The translations under genes and the position numbers were made by a program. The notes beneath the pieces were generated by a model. It searched no databases, was not told where the DNA came from, and saw nothing but the letters and a program-made list of their open reading frames with translations. DNA of 64,000 nucleotides from VXRD01 sp965242535 (GTDB lineage Bacteria > Latescibacterota > UBA2968). Location: assembly GCA_965242535.1 (NCBI GenBank), contig OZ251458.1:3596001-3660000 (forward strand). The letters run 5' to 3'. This document shows positions 42,594 to 50,788 of this stretch, in pieces. Position 1 is the stretch's first letter. Every line of letters begins with the position of its first letter.

Positions 42594-42840
42594 CGTGGCC
42601 TCCTGTGATGAGGGGTCTGTAAGGTGTGTGCGCTCGGCTCAAGCCCCGACCTTTCACACCGCGCCTACCGACCTTGTCTATGCAGCCTCAATGGACTTAG
42701 ATACTCTTCGGTATGGACGCGGTGGTCGGGGGGCCTATCTCCCTACAAGGTCTGTGCCTTCAGAGGCGAGCGGCCTGCCCCGAGCTGAGCATGATGATGG
42801 CTGGTCTTGAGAGGATGATGCAACACCTAATTAAACCGCG
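42594..42840 (-). ncRNA. Possible IS110 bridge RNA region
   Basis: The non-coding side of the element, upstream of the recombinase, is about 240 bases with G/C-rich complementary stretches, for example CCGACCTT (42687-42680, after GAC) and AAGGTCGG (42651-42658 on the minus strand), and a GGGGC/GCCCC pair. In IS110-group elements this end encodes the bridge RNA whose loops choose target and donor. The loops have not been resolved here. Confidence 0.4.
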
Positions 42841-42855
42841 CTCGAAAGATACAAG

Positions 42856-42940
42856 AGGTGAAAGGTGAAAGGCGAAAGGCGAGAGGCGAGAGGCGAGAGG
42901 CGAGAGGCGAGAGGCGAGAGGCGAGAGGCGAGAGGCGAGA
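42856..42940. repeat. 7-bp minisatellite (GCGAGAG)n
   Basis: About twelve tandem copies of GCGAGAG/GGCGAAA follow AAGATACAAG. The same arrangement with GACGGGA units follows AAGATACAAG at 60744. The unit is not a multiple of three and the region is non-coding. Confidence 0.9.
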
Positions 42941-42962
42941 TAGCGGGTCGCCTTCTCCACTC

Positions 42963-44318
42963 TTACTTTTTCAACACCAATTTATCTATCTCTTCATAAT
43001 TCTCATACGACGATGTCACCACATGGTCGCCGGGAGATAGGCCGGAGAGGACTTCGAAGTACTCGGGGCTTTGGCGGCCGATACGCACGTCGCGGCGCAC
43101 GGCCTCGTCGTCTTGGACCACAAACACCCAGTTGCCTCCCGTGGTTTGGTAAAACCCACCGCGCGCCAGTAACAGGGCGTCTTCGGGCGCGTCGAGTTCC
43201 AAGCGGATTTGCTCGGTTTGACCGCGGCGGATGCTCTTGGGGGTCTCGTTCACAAAATCCATATCGACTTCGAATTGCCCCTCGACGACTTCGGGAAAGA
43301 CCCGGCGGATTTCGAGTTCGTAAATCTCATCGTCGATCTCAATCGTGCCTTTGAGGCCCTTGGTGATGCGCGCGATGTAAAATTCATCGATGCCCACGCG
43401 CAGCTTGTAAGCGTCCAAAACATCCACCTGGCCAATGCGCCTGCCCTTGTTCATCAACTGGCCGATCTCGACGTTGAGTTGCGACAGTTGCCCTTGGATG
43501 GGCGCGCGCACGACCAGATTTTGCAGTGGACGGCGCACGTCGTCCATTTGCCGTTGCAAACTTCGGGCGCGCGTGTCCAACGCCGCGAGTTGGTTGATGC
43601 GATACAGTGAGTCCTGTTGCACGGTTTCCAGCATGAAGGTTTTGCGCTTTTGGTCGTTTTGGTATCGGTCTCGCGCGCTTTCAAAATTGTCTTGGGAACC
43701 CAGCCCGCGCTCGAATAAAATTTTTTGTTTCTCGTATTGGCGTTCGGTTTCCCGCAAAGCCAGTTCCACGCGCATCAGTTCTTGGCGGTTGCGAATGGCT
43801 TGGGACGCCAGGTTCAACCGCGTGTTTTCCATGTTGTTGATCTGCTCGAACAAGCGGGCTTCTTGGGTGAGAATATTCTGCTCTAAGGTCGGATTCGACA
43901 ACTGCAAAATGGGCGTGCCTTTCTCGACTATCGCGCCTTCTTCCAAGAAAATCTCCTCGACCTGCCCGCCTTCGAGCGCGTCGATATAATAGGTCCGAAT
44001 CGGCAACACCATGCCGCGCTGGACGATGAATTCCTGAAACGGCCCGCGGATGACTTCCGAAATCGCAATCCGCTCGACCTGCACGTTGAGTTTCGCGCTG
44101 TGGTCGCCAAAGATCGCCATATACACCACGGCGATCGCAAATGCGGCAGCCGCGCCGATGCTCGCAACGCGCTTCGGAGTCCACATTTTTTTGTCGATTT
44201 TGCGATCCATGCCCTCGATGATCGGTTCCCCTTCCGGCGAGGAGGAACCGCCGCCCACAAAACTGGGCACGGTTTTTTTGCTCTGGGGGGCATCGCTTTT
44301 TTGTTCGGGCTTTTGCAT
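42963..44318 (-). CDS. HlyD/MacA-family efflux adaptor protein
   Basis: Periplasmic adaptor linking an inner-membrane transporter to an outer-membrane channel. It is 451 residues from the ATG at 44318 (GAGG 8 bases upstream; the frame is open to 44351). It has one TM anchor (VASIGAAAAFAIAVVYMAIFG, about 50-70), a barrel-lipoyl part (ALEGGQVEEIFLEEGAIVEK), a long coiled-coil hairpin (about 145-260), the second lipoyl half (VVRAPIQGQLSQLNVEIGQ) and beta-barrel and membrane-proximal domains. It is separated from the MacB-type ATPase only by the IS110 element, so the pair was probably one efflux operon. An ECF sigma gene lies upstream. Confidence 0.9.
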   Translation of the reverse strand: MQKPEQKSDAPQSKKTVPSFVGGGSSSPEGEPIIEGMDRKIDKKMWTPKRVASIGAAAAFAIAVVYMAIFGDHSAKLNVQVERIAISEVIRGPFQEFIVQRGMVLPIRTYYIDALEGGQVEEIFLEEGAIVEKGTPILQLSNPTLEQNILTQEARLFEQINNMENTRLNLASQAIRNRQELMRVELALRETERQYEKQKILFERGLGSQDNFESARDRYQNDQKRKTFMLETVQQDSLYRINQLAALDTRARSLQRQMDDVRRPLQNLVVRAPIQGQLSQLNVEIGQLMNKGRRIGQVDVLDAYKLRVGIDEFYIARITKGLKGTIEIDDEIYELEIRRVFPEVVEGQFEVDMDFVNETPKSIRRGQTEQIRLELDAPEDALLLARGGFYQTTGGNWVFVVQDDEAVRRDVRIGRQSPEYFEVLSGLSPGDHVVTSSYENYEEIDKLVLKK

Positions 44319-44496
44319 GGTCAGATCCTCGGTTCGGGTTGGCGCAGTCAAAAAATAGGCATACTTTCCAAAATATCAAACCGCTTATTCATGCCGCATC
44401 CTACGGGATTGCCGAGGGAATCGCGGTCGTCAGATGCCTCGACAGCACTTTGTTCTCTCTGACTTTCCCGTTCCCCACCATCTTGGAGCCAGGGGA

Positions 44497-45057
44497 TTAG
44501 GTGCTGATCGGCGGCTCGGATGCCCAATCCCGATTTTCCAACGTGCGTTTCAACTGATTCCGCCCGCGATAGAGCCAGATTTTCACCGTGCCGATGGGCA
44601 CTTGCATCTCCTGCACGATTTCCCGATACGACAAATCTTTCATATACCTAAGCCACAAGGCGCGTTTTTGCCCTTTGGGCAGTGTGTCCAAGCCTTGGGT
44701 CAAAAGTCGATGGCGTTCTCGTTTCATGATGCGATCTTCGGGCGTTGCCAAAGGGATCGGTTCGGGCATTTGTCGCGCCACTGACGCCATGCCATTTTGA
44801 TGCGATTGCCGCGAGCGCAGGTGCGAGCGTCCGACATTGAACGCGATGCGGGTCAGCCACGTCGTAAAAGCCGATTCGCCGCGAAACAGGCGCAAGCCCT
44901 GAAAGACCTTCATAAACACGATTTGCGTCAAATCTTCGGCTTCGTCTCGGTTCTGTACATATCGCCTGACGATGGCGCGCACGCGATTTTGGTGCAAGCG
45001 GTAGAGCCTGTCAAACGCGCTTTTGTCGCCGGCTTTAATCCGGTCGACCAACTGCAT
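44497..45057 (-). CDS. RNA polymerase sigma factor, ECF (RpoE-like) family
   Basis: This factor directs RNA polymerase to specific promoters. Sigma region 2 reads FDRLYRLHQNRVRAIVRRYV and DEAEDLTQIVFMKVFQGL; region 4 reads LPKGQKRALWLRYMKDLSYR and VPIGTVKIWLYRGRNQLK. Region 1.1/3 is absent, typical of ECF. Start taken at MQLVDRIKAGDKSAF (45057, 186 residues); the frame is open to 45132. No adjacent anti-sigma gene is visible. It precedes the HlyD-like gene with 178 bases between, so it may control the efflux locus, by inference only. Confidence 0.9.
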   Translation of the reverse strand: MQLVDRIKAGDKSAFDRLYRLHQNRVRAIVRRYVQNRDEAEDLTQIVFMKVFQGLRLFRGESAFTTWLTRIAFNVGRSHLRSRQSHQNGMASVARQMPEPIPLATPEDRIMKRERHRLLTQGLDTLPKGQKRALWLRYMKDLSYREIVQEMQVPIGTVKIWLYRGRNQLKRTLENRDWASEPPIST

Positions 45058-45391
45058 ATCGCTTTCCAAACGGGACACGGGAGCCTCACTTTGTTTTTGG
45101 AGATCACACAATAGGACGGCATGCGGTTGCAAATTCTAATCGCAATAACCGTGCCAAAAACAAACAAAAAATCAAATGTTGAAATAACAACGGGTTACGA
45201 AAATCCACCTGAAATCAGCCGCTTGGAAAGTGTCCGATTATGATACAGTGATGTCCGAAAATGAACACAGAATGAGGCGAGAAGGGAGAGCCGATGGGGT
45301 ATTGACCACTTGGGACGGTGGTTGGGCGGGATTGCTTGCTACGCTACGTCGCAGGCGAAGTGCATCTATTTGCTTTTTTTAGGAGGTTATC
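45058..45391. other. Divergent region between sigma gene and PhyH fragment
   Basis: AT-rich with no recognised promoter; AGGAGG at 45380-45385 serves the ATG at 45392. No further gene. Confidence 0.4.
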
Positions 45392-45590
45392 ATGGCAGGT
45401 GCGACAAAACGATGGACGCCGATTTTGACAGAGCGGGAGGCCGTGCTTTTCGACCTGAAGGGATTTATTCTCTTTCCGGCTGTTTTGAGCGCGGATGAGA
45501 TCGCGCCGATTGAGGCGCAATGCGAGAAATTGCGCGCCGACAAGGCATCTTTGCCCCAGAAGCGCGGTGTTGGTGGAAGAAGCGGTTGTG
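45392..45590 (+). pseudogene. N-terminal fragment of phytanoyl-CoA dioxygenase-like protein
   Basis: With a strong AGGAGG six bases before the ATG, the frame starts MAGATKRWTPILTEREAVLF and DLKGFILFPAVLSADEIAPI, the usual N-terminal start of PhyH-family 2-oxoglutarate/Fe(II) oxygenases. Homology is lost after about 60 residues, where the frame runs into the convergent methyltransferase gene. The iron-binding HxD...H motif is absent, so it is truncated. The join lies near 45590. The family is often multi-copy in Poribacteria-like genomes. Confidence 0.55.
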
Positions 45591-45597
45591 AGCGGAG

Positions 45598-46266
45598 TCA
45601 GCGCGGCATTTGGACGATCGCGTACCAATCCCGGCCAAAATCCCGAATTTCGTACAACCCGGCAAATCCGCTCGCGATCAGGGCGTTTTCCACATCGCGT
45701 TTGGCGTATAACCACAGGGGGCAACCGCGCAGGCGGTAGCGGACGCGGCGTTGCCGGGCCAAAAATCCGTTTGACTTTGGAAAACTCGCGTAAAACGCGC
45801 CCGTGACTTCTGCGGTCAATTTTTTTAGAACCGGAACTGGGTCTTCCACATAATCGAAAAATCCCATCAAACACGCCGCGTCAAATGTCCTGTCAAAACG
45901 CACGGACAGGTAATCGCCCAAGACGAGTTCCACGCGGGGCCCCACGCCGAGAGACGCGATGTGGTCCCGCGCAATCTCGAGCATCCCGGCGGCCATGTCG
46001 ATGCCCACTACCTCTTTGCCCTGTCGCGCAAACGCGACTGCGTAGCGCCCCGATCCACAGCCCACATCCAAGACCGAGCGAATCGCCGGGGGTTGCGTTT
46101 GCCGCAGGGTTTCCTCAAAGCGGCGCGCCATCACCTGTCGAAACGCGCGGTCGATCCATCTGCCGAATGCGCGCCTGCGCTTTGTATGCCCGTAGATCGC
46201 GTCGAAGTCTGCGGCATACGCGTCGAAAAATTGCCCGACTGCCCGCGTGGATTCCCGCGCTTTCAT
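45598..46266 (-). CDS. Class I SAM-dependent methyltransferase
   Basis: From the ATG at 46266, which overlaps the stop of the glycosyltransferase as ATGA, the protein has 222 residues. SAM motif I is SVLDVGCGSGRYAVAFA, motif II is VVGIDMAAGMLEIAR, and the post-motif is DRTFDAACLMGFFDYVED. The frame upstream to 46326 is read-through. The acceptor is unknown; the location at the end of a glycan cluster suggests methylation of a sugar or lipid-linked intermediate. It lies convergent with the PhyH fragment. Confidence 0.88.
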   Translation of the reverse strand: MKARESTRAVGQFFDAYAADFDAIYGHTKRRRAFGRWIDRAFRQVMARRFEETLRQTQPPAIRSVLDVGCGSGRYAVAFARQGKEVVGIDMAAGMLEIARDHIASLGVGPRVELVLGDYLSVRFDRTFDAACLMGFFDYVEDPVPVLKKLTAEVTGAFYASFPKSNGFLARQRRVRYRLRGCPLWLYAKRDVENALIASGFAGLYEIRDFGRDWYAIVQMPR

Positions 46267-47411
46267 CGCTCGATTCCCCTTTGATAAATGGCGTCCAATT
46301 CCCGCACCATCGCGCGGTGGTCCCATCGCGCGATGGCGTGCTCGTATGCGCGTCGTCCAAATGCGCGGCCCATCTCGGCATCGCTCAGCAGCACGTCCAA
46401 ACGCGCCGCCATGCTCGGCACATCGCCTTGGGGCACGACAAAACCCGACTGCCCATCGGCGACGATTTCCCTTATGCCTTCCACCTCAAACGACACGGTG
46501 GGCAAACGCGCTAAGGACGCTTCCACCGCCACGCCGGGCAAGCCCTCGCGCAAAGAGGACAGGACGTGGACGGACGCTATCGCATAAGCTGGCGCGACGT
46601 CGCGCAAAAAGCCCGCGAAAATGACCCGATCCGCAACGGCCAACTCCCGACAGAGCCGCTCGCACGCGGCGCGCTCATCGCCTTCGCCCACCAACAACAA
46701 GCGGGCATGGGAGGTTCGCAAGTTGGCAAATGCCGCGATGGCATAGCGTTGCGCTTTGGCCCGCGAGAAGCGTCCGATATTGACCAGCACGGCCGCGTGT
46801 TGGGGGATGCCCAGCTCGCGGCGAAATGCGTCTCGTTGCACTTCGCGCAAACGCCGTTCAAAATCCACCACGTCGATGCCGCTGTACACGACCCGTTGCG
46901 GAATGCCGCGCCCGATTTTTTGCCGGCGATAATGCCGAAGCGCGTCTCGCCCCACCGCGATGATCGTATCGCACGCCCATATCGTCATTTTTTCCACCGC
47001 GATGTAGAACCGCTGTTTCACGCGGTTGCCCGGCTCGTTAAACACCACGCCGTGAAGCCCGTAGATAACCCGTTTGCAACCGGCCCATCGCGCGGCGAGG
47101 CGGCCCAACACGCTCGCTTTGCTTTCGTGCGTGTGAACCAAATCGAATCGCTCGCGCCGAATCAAGCGGACAAACCACAACAGCGCGAGCAAATCGCGCC
47201 ACGGGCGGATTTTCCGATCCAAATGCGGGCATACATGCGCGGAAACCCCCGGCAATTTGAGGAGATCGTCTCGCTCGATTTGTCGCCCAACCGCGAGGTG
47301 AATCTCGTAATCCCTTCGCATGGCTTTCATCGAGAGATACACATTGCGATCCGCGCCGCCGCCGGGCGCAAGCCACGTCATGGTATGGAGTATTTTGGGC
47401 CGTCGGTTCAT
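46263..47411 (-). CDS. Glycosyltransferase family 4 protein
   Basis: A GT-B fold enzyme transferring sugar from a nucleotide donor. Start at MNRRPKILHTMTWLAPGGGA (47411; AGG 7 bases upstream); frame open to 47504. The N-terminal acceptor domain contains LVHTHESKASVLGRLAARW. The C-terminal donor domain contains VVYSGIDVVDFERR, LLLVGEGDERAAC and the E-x7-E type motif in SLREGLPGVAVEASLARLP. Length is 382 residues, normal. It is translationally coupled to the methyltransferase downstream. The substrate is unknown; the cluster suggests exopolysaccharide or lipid-linked oligosaccharide assembly. Confidence 0.9.
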   Translation of the reverse strand: MNRRPKILHTMTWLAPGGGADRNVYLSMKAMRRDYEIHLAVGRQIERDDLLKLPGVSAHVCPHLDRKIRPWRDLLALLWFVRLIRRERFDLVHTHESKASVLGRLAARWAGCKRVIYGLHGVVFNEPGNRVKQRFYIAVEKMTIWACDTIIAVGRDALRHYRRQKIGRGIPQRVVYSGIDVVDFERRLREVQRDAFRRELGIPQHAAVLVNIGRFSRAKAQRYAIAAFANLRTSHARLLLVGEGDERAACERLCRELAVADRVIFAGFLRDVAPAYAIASVHVLSSLREGLPGVAVEASLARLPTVSFEVEGIREIVADGQSGFVVPQGDVPSMAARLDVLLSDAEMGRAFGRRAYEHAIARWDHRAMVRELDAIYQRGIER

Positions 47412-47575
47412 ATTGTGACCTATCTCCCGGCTCCCGTTATTCGCTCCGCCCGTGCCTACGAGGCAAGAGGTAATACCAATTTGTTTTATTTTTTTCATTT
47501 TCAAAGACGCGACAAAAGCGCGGAGCGAGGTATGAAGGCGAGTAATCCGACCCTGACTGCGATAAGCCGTTCATC

Positions 47576-47602
47576 GTAGGGACAGGCCCTCGTGCCTGTC
47601 CG
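47576..47602. repeat. Dispersed GGACAGG palindrome (variant)
   Basis: GTAGGGACAGGCCCTCGTGC and CTGTCC form a variant copy of the repeat at 24929, in a 325-base gap between the glycosyltransferase and epimerase genes (47412-47736). The rest of that gap shows no gene. Confidence 0.65.
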
Positions 47603-47736
47603 AAGCCGTGACTCGTTGAGGCATCCCAATATAGAACGACAGAAAATCAATTTCGTATAAGGACTCATAAAAAAATAGGCGTTTACACGGCCCGATGGGC
47701 CAACGCAAACGCCGGTGAAAAAAGAGAAAGCGGGCA

Positions 47737-48711
47737 TCACGATTCGTAGTATTCGATGATGCGCCGCAAGGTGCTGTCCAAACTGATTTTGGGGTCGTAG
47801 CCCGTGATGTTTTTGATTTTGGCCAAATCGGGGATGCGGTAGTTGAGGTCTTCGTAGGATCCCTTGGCAAACGCTTTGTCATAGGGCACAAATTCAATGG
47901 GCGAATCGCTTTCCGTCAGTTTTTTGATTTTTTTCGCGAGGTCCTTAATGCAAATCTCGTTGGTCTCGTGGTTGCCGCCCAAATTGAAAATTTCGCCCGG
48001 TGAATGGTCGTGTTCCATCAATGCCGTCAAGCCGTCTAAGGCGTCTTCGATATCGGTGAAACACCGCCGTTGCTCGCCATCGTTATAGACCGTAATCGGA
48101 TGCCCCAACAATGCCTGCTTGATGAACCGCGGCACCACCATGCCGTATTCCGCGCTTTGCCGGGGGCCGATGACATTGAAAAAGCGCACCATGATCACGG
48201 GCAACTTTTTTTCTCGCCAATAGGCCAAGCCGAGCATTTCGCCAACCGCTTTGGACGTGGAGTAAATCCACCGCGTCACTGTGGTCGGTCCCAACAGGCG
48301 ATCGTCGTCTTCGCTGAAGGTCGCGGATCCGTTTTTCTTTCCCGCGACTTCGGAGGTCGAGGCCAACAACACCCGTTTCTTTTCCTTATTCGCCAATTCC
48401 AACAGGAGTTCGGTGCCGCGGATATTCGTGGTCAAGGACTGCAAGGGGTTGTTGATCACGTAATTGACCCCCACAGAAGCCGCCAGATGGTAAATGACGT
48501 CACTCCAATTGACCAAGGGCTTGAGCGTTTCCGGATCGAGCACTGTGCCCACTTTCATGTGAAACCGCGGGTTTTCCTCGAGGTGCCGCACATTGTCCAA
48601 ATCTCCGGTTGAAAGATCGTCCAAAACATAAACTTCGTGATCCTGTTTCAAAAGCCGTTCGGCCAGGTGAGAGCCAATAAAACCCGCACCGCCCGTAACC
48701 AAAAACCTCAT
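47737..48711 (-). CDS. NAD-dependent nucleotide-sugar epimerase/dehydratase
   Basis: Extended SDR enzyme of 324 residues, acting on UDP- or dTDP-sugars. It has the NAD-binding motif FLVTGGAGFIGSHLAERLL, the catalytic Ser region LLASTSEVAGK and YxxxK in IYSTSKAVGEM. The substrate-binding stretch VPRFIKQALLGHPITVYNDG and RCFTDIEDALDGL is typical of UDP-glucuronate decarboxylases and UDP-glucose 4-epimerases; I cannot choose between them. It lies in the glycan cluster, 154 bases after the deacetylase gene. Confidence 0.9.
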   Translation of the reverse strand: MRFLVTGGAGFIGSHLAERLLKQDHEVYVLDDLSTGDLDNVRHLEENPRFHMKVGTVLDPETLKPLVNWSDVIYHLAASVGVNYVINNPLQSLTTNIRGTELLLELANKEKKRVLLASTSEVAGKKNGSATFSEDDDRLLGPTTVTRWIYSTSKAVGEMLGLAYWREKKLPVIMVRFFNVIGPRQSAEYGMVVPRFIKQALLGHPITVYNDGEQRRCFTDIEDALDGLTALMEHDHSPGEIFNLGGNHETNEICIKDLAKKIKKLTESDSPIEFVPYDKAFAKGSYEDLNYRIPDLAKIKNITGYDPKISLDSTLRRIIEYYES

Positions 48712-48865
48712 GTAGTCATTCCTTTCTCATTGCCGATCGATGCCAGCTCCGGCAAAATACAATCCATTTTCTTGTTTCATGCGAGACATACCGCCCCGCC
48801 AAAACACCTAAATATAAGGTCTCGAATGATTAAAGGCAATGGTAAATCCAAAATGACGGGATTCG

Positions 48866-49711
48866 TCACTCCGAATGCCCCCATCCATCCTTTCGCGTTC
48901 GCGCTGCAATTTCGCCCAGCGTCCCAAAAGAGAAATCGGTCAACAATCGGCGCAAGCGGGATTCTGTGGCTTTCAAATTGGCGTAGTGCGTCAACCGCGC
49001 CTTCCAATAAAACGCGATGCGAGGATGATCGGGATCGAGTTCCCAAGGGTGGAGATAAAAAACCACGGCCCGCCCGCGATTGCCCACGGCCCGCATATTT
49101 GCGCGGCTCACAAAATAGGGAAACAGCCGAAAATACGCGCCGCCCGTGACCGGCCATCGCAGGTTTCCCACTTGGCGCACGGACATCGGGATTTCGCAAA
49201 TTGGCCCGGCAGGGGTTTCGATCAGGCTTGGGGCCAACTCAAAATCCGGTATCCCATAACGCCAGTTCCGCACCGGAAAAATGCTCGAATCGCACTGAAA
49301 CCCGAGTTCTGCCAAAATATCCAAAGCCCATAGGGACCGCTTTGTAATGGAAAAATAAGCCGCGCGATACGCGGTGACGCGCTGCCCAGTTACACGGGCT
49401 ATCGCATCGCGGGCCCGTTGCGTTTCCGCGCGAAATCGTTCGGGCGTCATTTCATAGACCAGATCGTGCGACCACCCGTGGCAACCCAGTTCGTGGCCCT
49501 CAGCCGCGATGCGCCGGATCAAATCGGGATATTCTCGGGCCACAGGGCCCAAAATAAAAAACGTGCCCCGAACGTGGAACTCGGCCATCACATCGAGCAG
49601 GCGATGGCAACAGCCTTCGACGCGCGGCGCAAATCGCGCCGATGCCCGATCTGAAATGGGGATGCCCTGGTGCCAATCTTCGACATCCACTGTAAAAGCG
49701 TGGCGCGTCAC
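48866..49711 (-). CDS. Polysaccharide deacetylase (DUF3473-type)
   Basis: NodB-fold deacetylase of 281 residues: TVDVEDWHQ (metal Asp) at the N-terminus, then GHELGCHGWSHDLVYEM giving the two metal histidines, and FQCDSSIFP with VVFYLHPWELDPDHPR. The last part is a DUF3473 extension seen in exopolysaccharide loci associated with XrtA/PEP-CTERM. It removes N-acetyl groups from amino-sugar polymers. The start is a GTG whose bases overlap the preceding stop (GTGA), so it is coupled to the glycosyltransferase upstream. Confidence 0.92.
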   Translation of the reverse strand: MTRHAFTVDVEDWHQGIPISDRASARFAPRVEGCCHRLLDVMAEFHVRGTFFILGPVAREYPDLIRRIAAEGHELGCHGWSHDLVYEMTPERFRAETQRARDAIARVTGQRVTAYRAAYFSITKRSLWALDILAELGFQCDSSIFPVRNWRYGIPDFELAPSLIETPAGPICEIPMSVRQVGNLRWPVTGGAYFRLFPYFVSRANMRAVGNRGRAVVFYLHPWELDPDHPRIAFYWKARLTHYANLKATESRLRRLLTDFSFGTLGEIAARTRKDGWGHSE

Positions 49712-50781
49712 GATCTGCCCCGTTTGAGAAGGCCGAGCAGTTGTTCGCCGCTCTTTTCGAGGGCGTAATGCGCGACCACCCGCGCGCGACCCGCCGTGCC
49801 CATGCGATAGCGTAGGGGCTCATTTTCGATCAATTTGCCCAAAAACGCGATCCATTCGGCGTCTGTCTCGGCCCAAAAACCGGTCTCTCCGTGCGCGACG
49901 ATTTCGCGGTTGATCTCGACCGGACTCGCGACCACGGGCAAGCCCACGGCCATGTATTGCAACAATTTGTACCCTCCTTTGCCCCTCGTGAACGGATCGT
50001 CGGGCAACGGCATCAGGCCGATGTCAAATGTCTGCATCAGGCCGACTTCGGTTTCCAGCGTCCAATCCATGCGCGTCACCGGCACGGCGTCTATGTCAAA
50101 ATCGCCCGCGCCGATCAAATGCAATTCCAAATGGGGATAGCGCCGCGCAAGGGCGAGCAAGGGGGCTCGAATCAAATCCAAATACCGCGTTGTCGTCGGG
50201 CTGCCAATCCACCCCAACGCGACCTTTTCGTTCTGGGCTTTTGATGCGGGGATATAACGCGCCGTATCCACGGGCCCGGTAATTTGCGACACGCCCGGGC
50301 AAAAACGGGCCGCAAACTCGGCGGTGTAGGCATTTTCGACAATGGCGCGGTGGGCACATTGCAACATCGCGGGGAGGCCGGAGGCGCGCCGCCGGGTACG
50401 CAGGCGATGGATCCAACTCGCATCGGGAGTTTCAAGCGTGAAGATCGCGTCGTCAAAATCGAAAAAAATTTTGTGCCGATACCGCCGCAACAAACGCGGA
50501 ACGGGAAAGGAAAACAGGGCTTTTTGGATGAAGATCGCATCGTATCGAAACGCGGTCAAAACGCACATCCAACCCGTGTACAAGGCGCGAAAGTAGGAGC
50601 ATACGTAATACGCGACGCGCGAAAAAACGCCTTTGCCACTGCGCTCGACCAGGGCATCGGGCGTCACCACGCGCACCTCACAGGCAACGCCTGCGCGGCG
50701 CAACATGGGCAAATAGTCAAAAACCCGCGTGCGACTGCTCGCGGCCAAAGGCCCGTACTGCGCGACGAATAGGACTTTCAT
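49708..50781 (-). CDS. Glycosyltransferase (GT-B, family 4-like)
   Basis: Start at MKVLFVAQYGPLAASSRTRV (50781); frame open to 50976 but overlaps the upstream gene. Length 357 residues. N-terminal fragments KIFFDFDDAIF and IVENAYTAEFAARF fit an acceptor domain. The C-terminal donor domain contains LGWIGSPTTTRYLDLI, LIGAGDFDIDA, DIGLMPLPDDPFTRGKGGYK and LLQYMAVGLPVVASPVEINR. It is 7 bases downstream of the oxidoreductase stop and coupled to the deacetylase. Sugar and acceptor unknown. Confidence 0.9.
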   Translation of the reverse strand: MKVLFVAQYGPLAASSRTRVFDYLPMLRRAGVACEVRVVTPDALVERSGKGVFSRVAYYVCSYFRALYTGWMCVLTAFRYDAIFIQKALFSFPVPRLLRRYRHKIFFDFDDAIFTLETPDASWIHRLRTRRRASGLPAMLQCAHRAIVENAYTAEFAARFCPGVSQITGPVDTARYIPASKAQNEKVALGWIGSPTTTRYLDLIRAPLLALARRYPHLELHLIGAGDFDIDAVPVTRMDWTLETEVGLMQTFDIGLMPLPDDPFTRGKGGYKLLQYMAVGLPVVASPVEINREIVAHGETGFWAETDAEWIAFLGKLIENEPLRYRMGTAGRARVVAHYALEKSGEQLLGLLKRGRS

Positions 50782-50788
50782 AAGCGCG

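Larger units (their letters stand above)
41560..42840 (-). mobile_element. IS110-family insertion sequence
   Basis: The boundaries are approximate: the element comprises the recombinase gene at 41586-42593, a short 3' side and a 5' non-coding side of about 240 bases. No inverted repeats are seen, as usual for IS110. Both flanks carry pieces of the dispersed GATACAAG/GACGGGAG repeat (left near 42846, right near 41562), suggesting insertion into that repeat. It separates the HlyD-like gene from its ABC ATPase. Confidence 0.7.

Noticed and set aside
42856..42940. Possible CRISPR array
   Set aside because: The 7-bp units are contiguous without spacers; it is a minisatellite.
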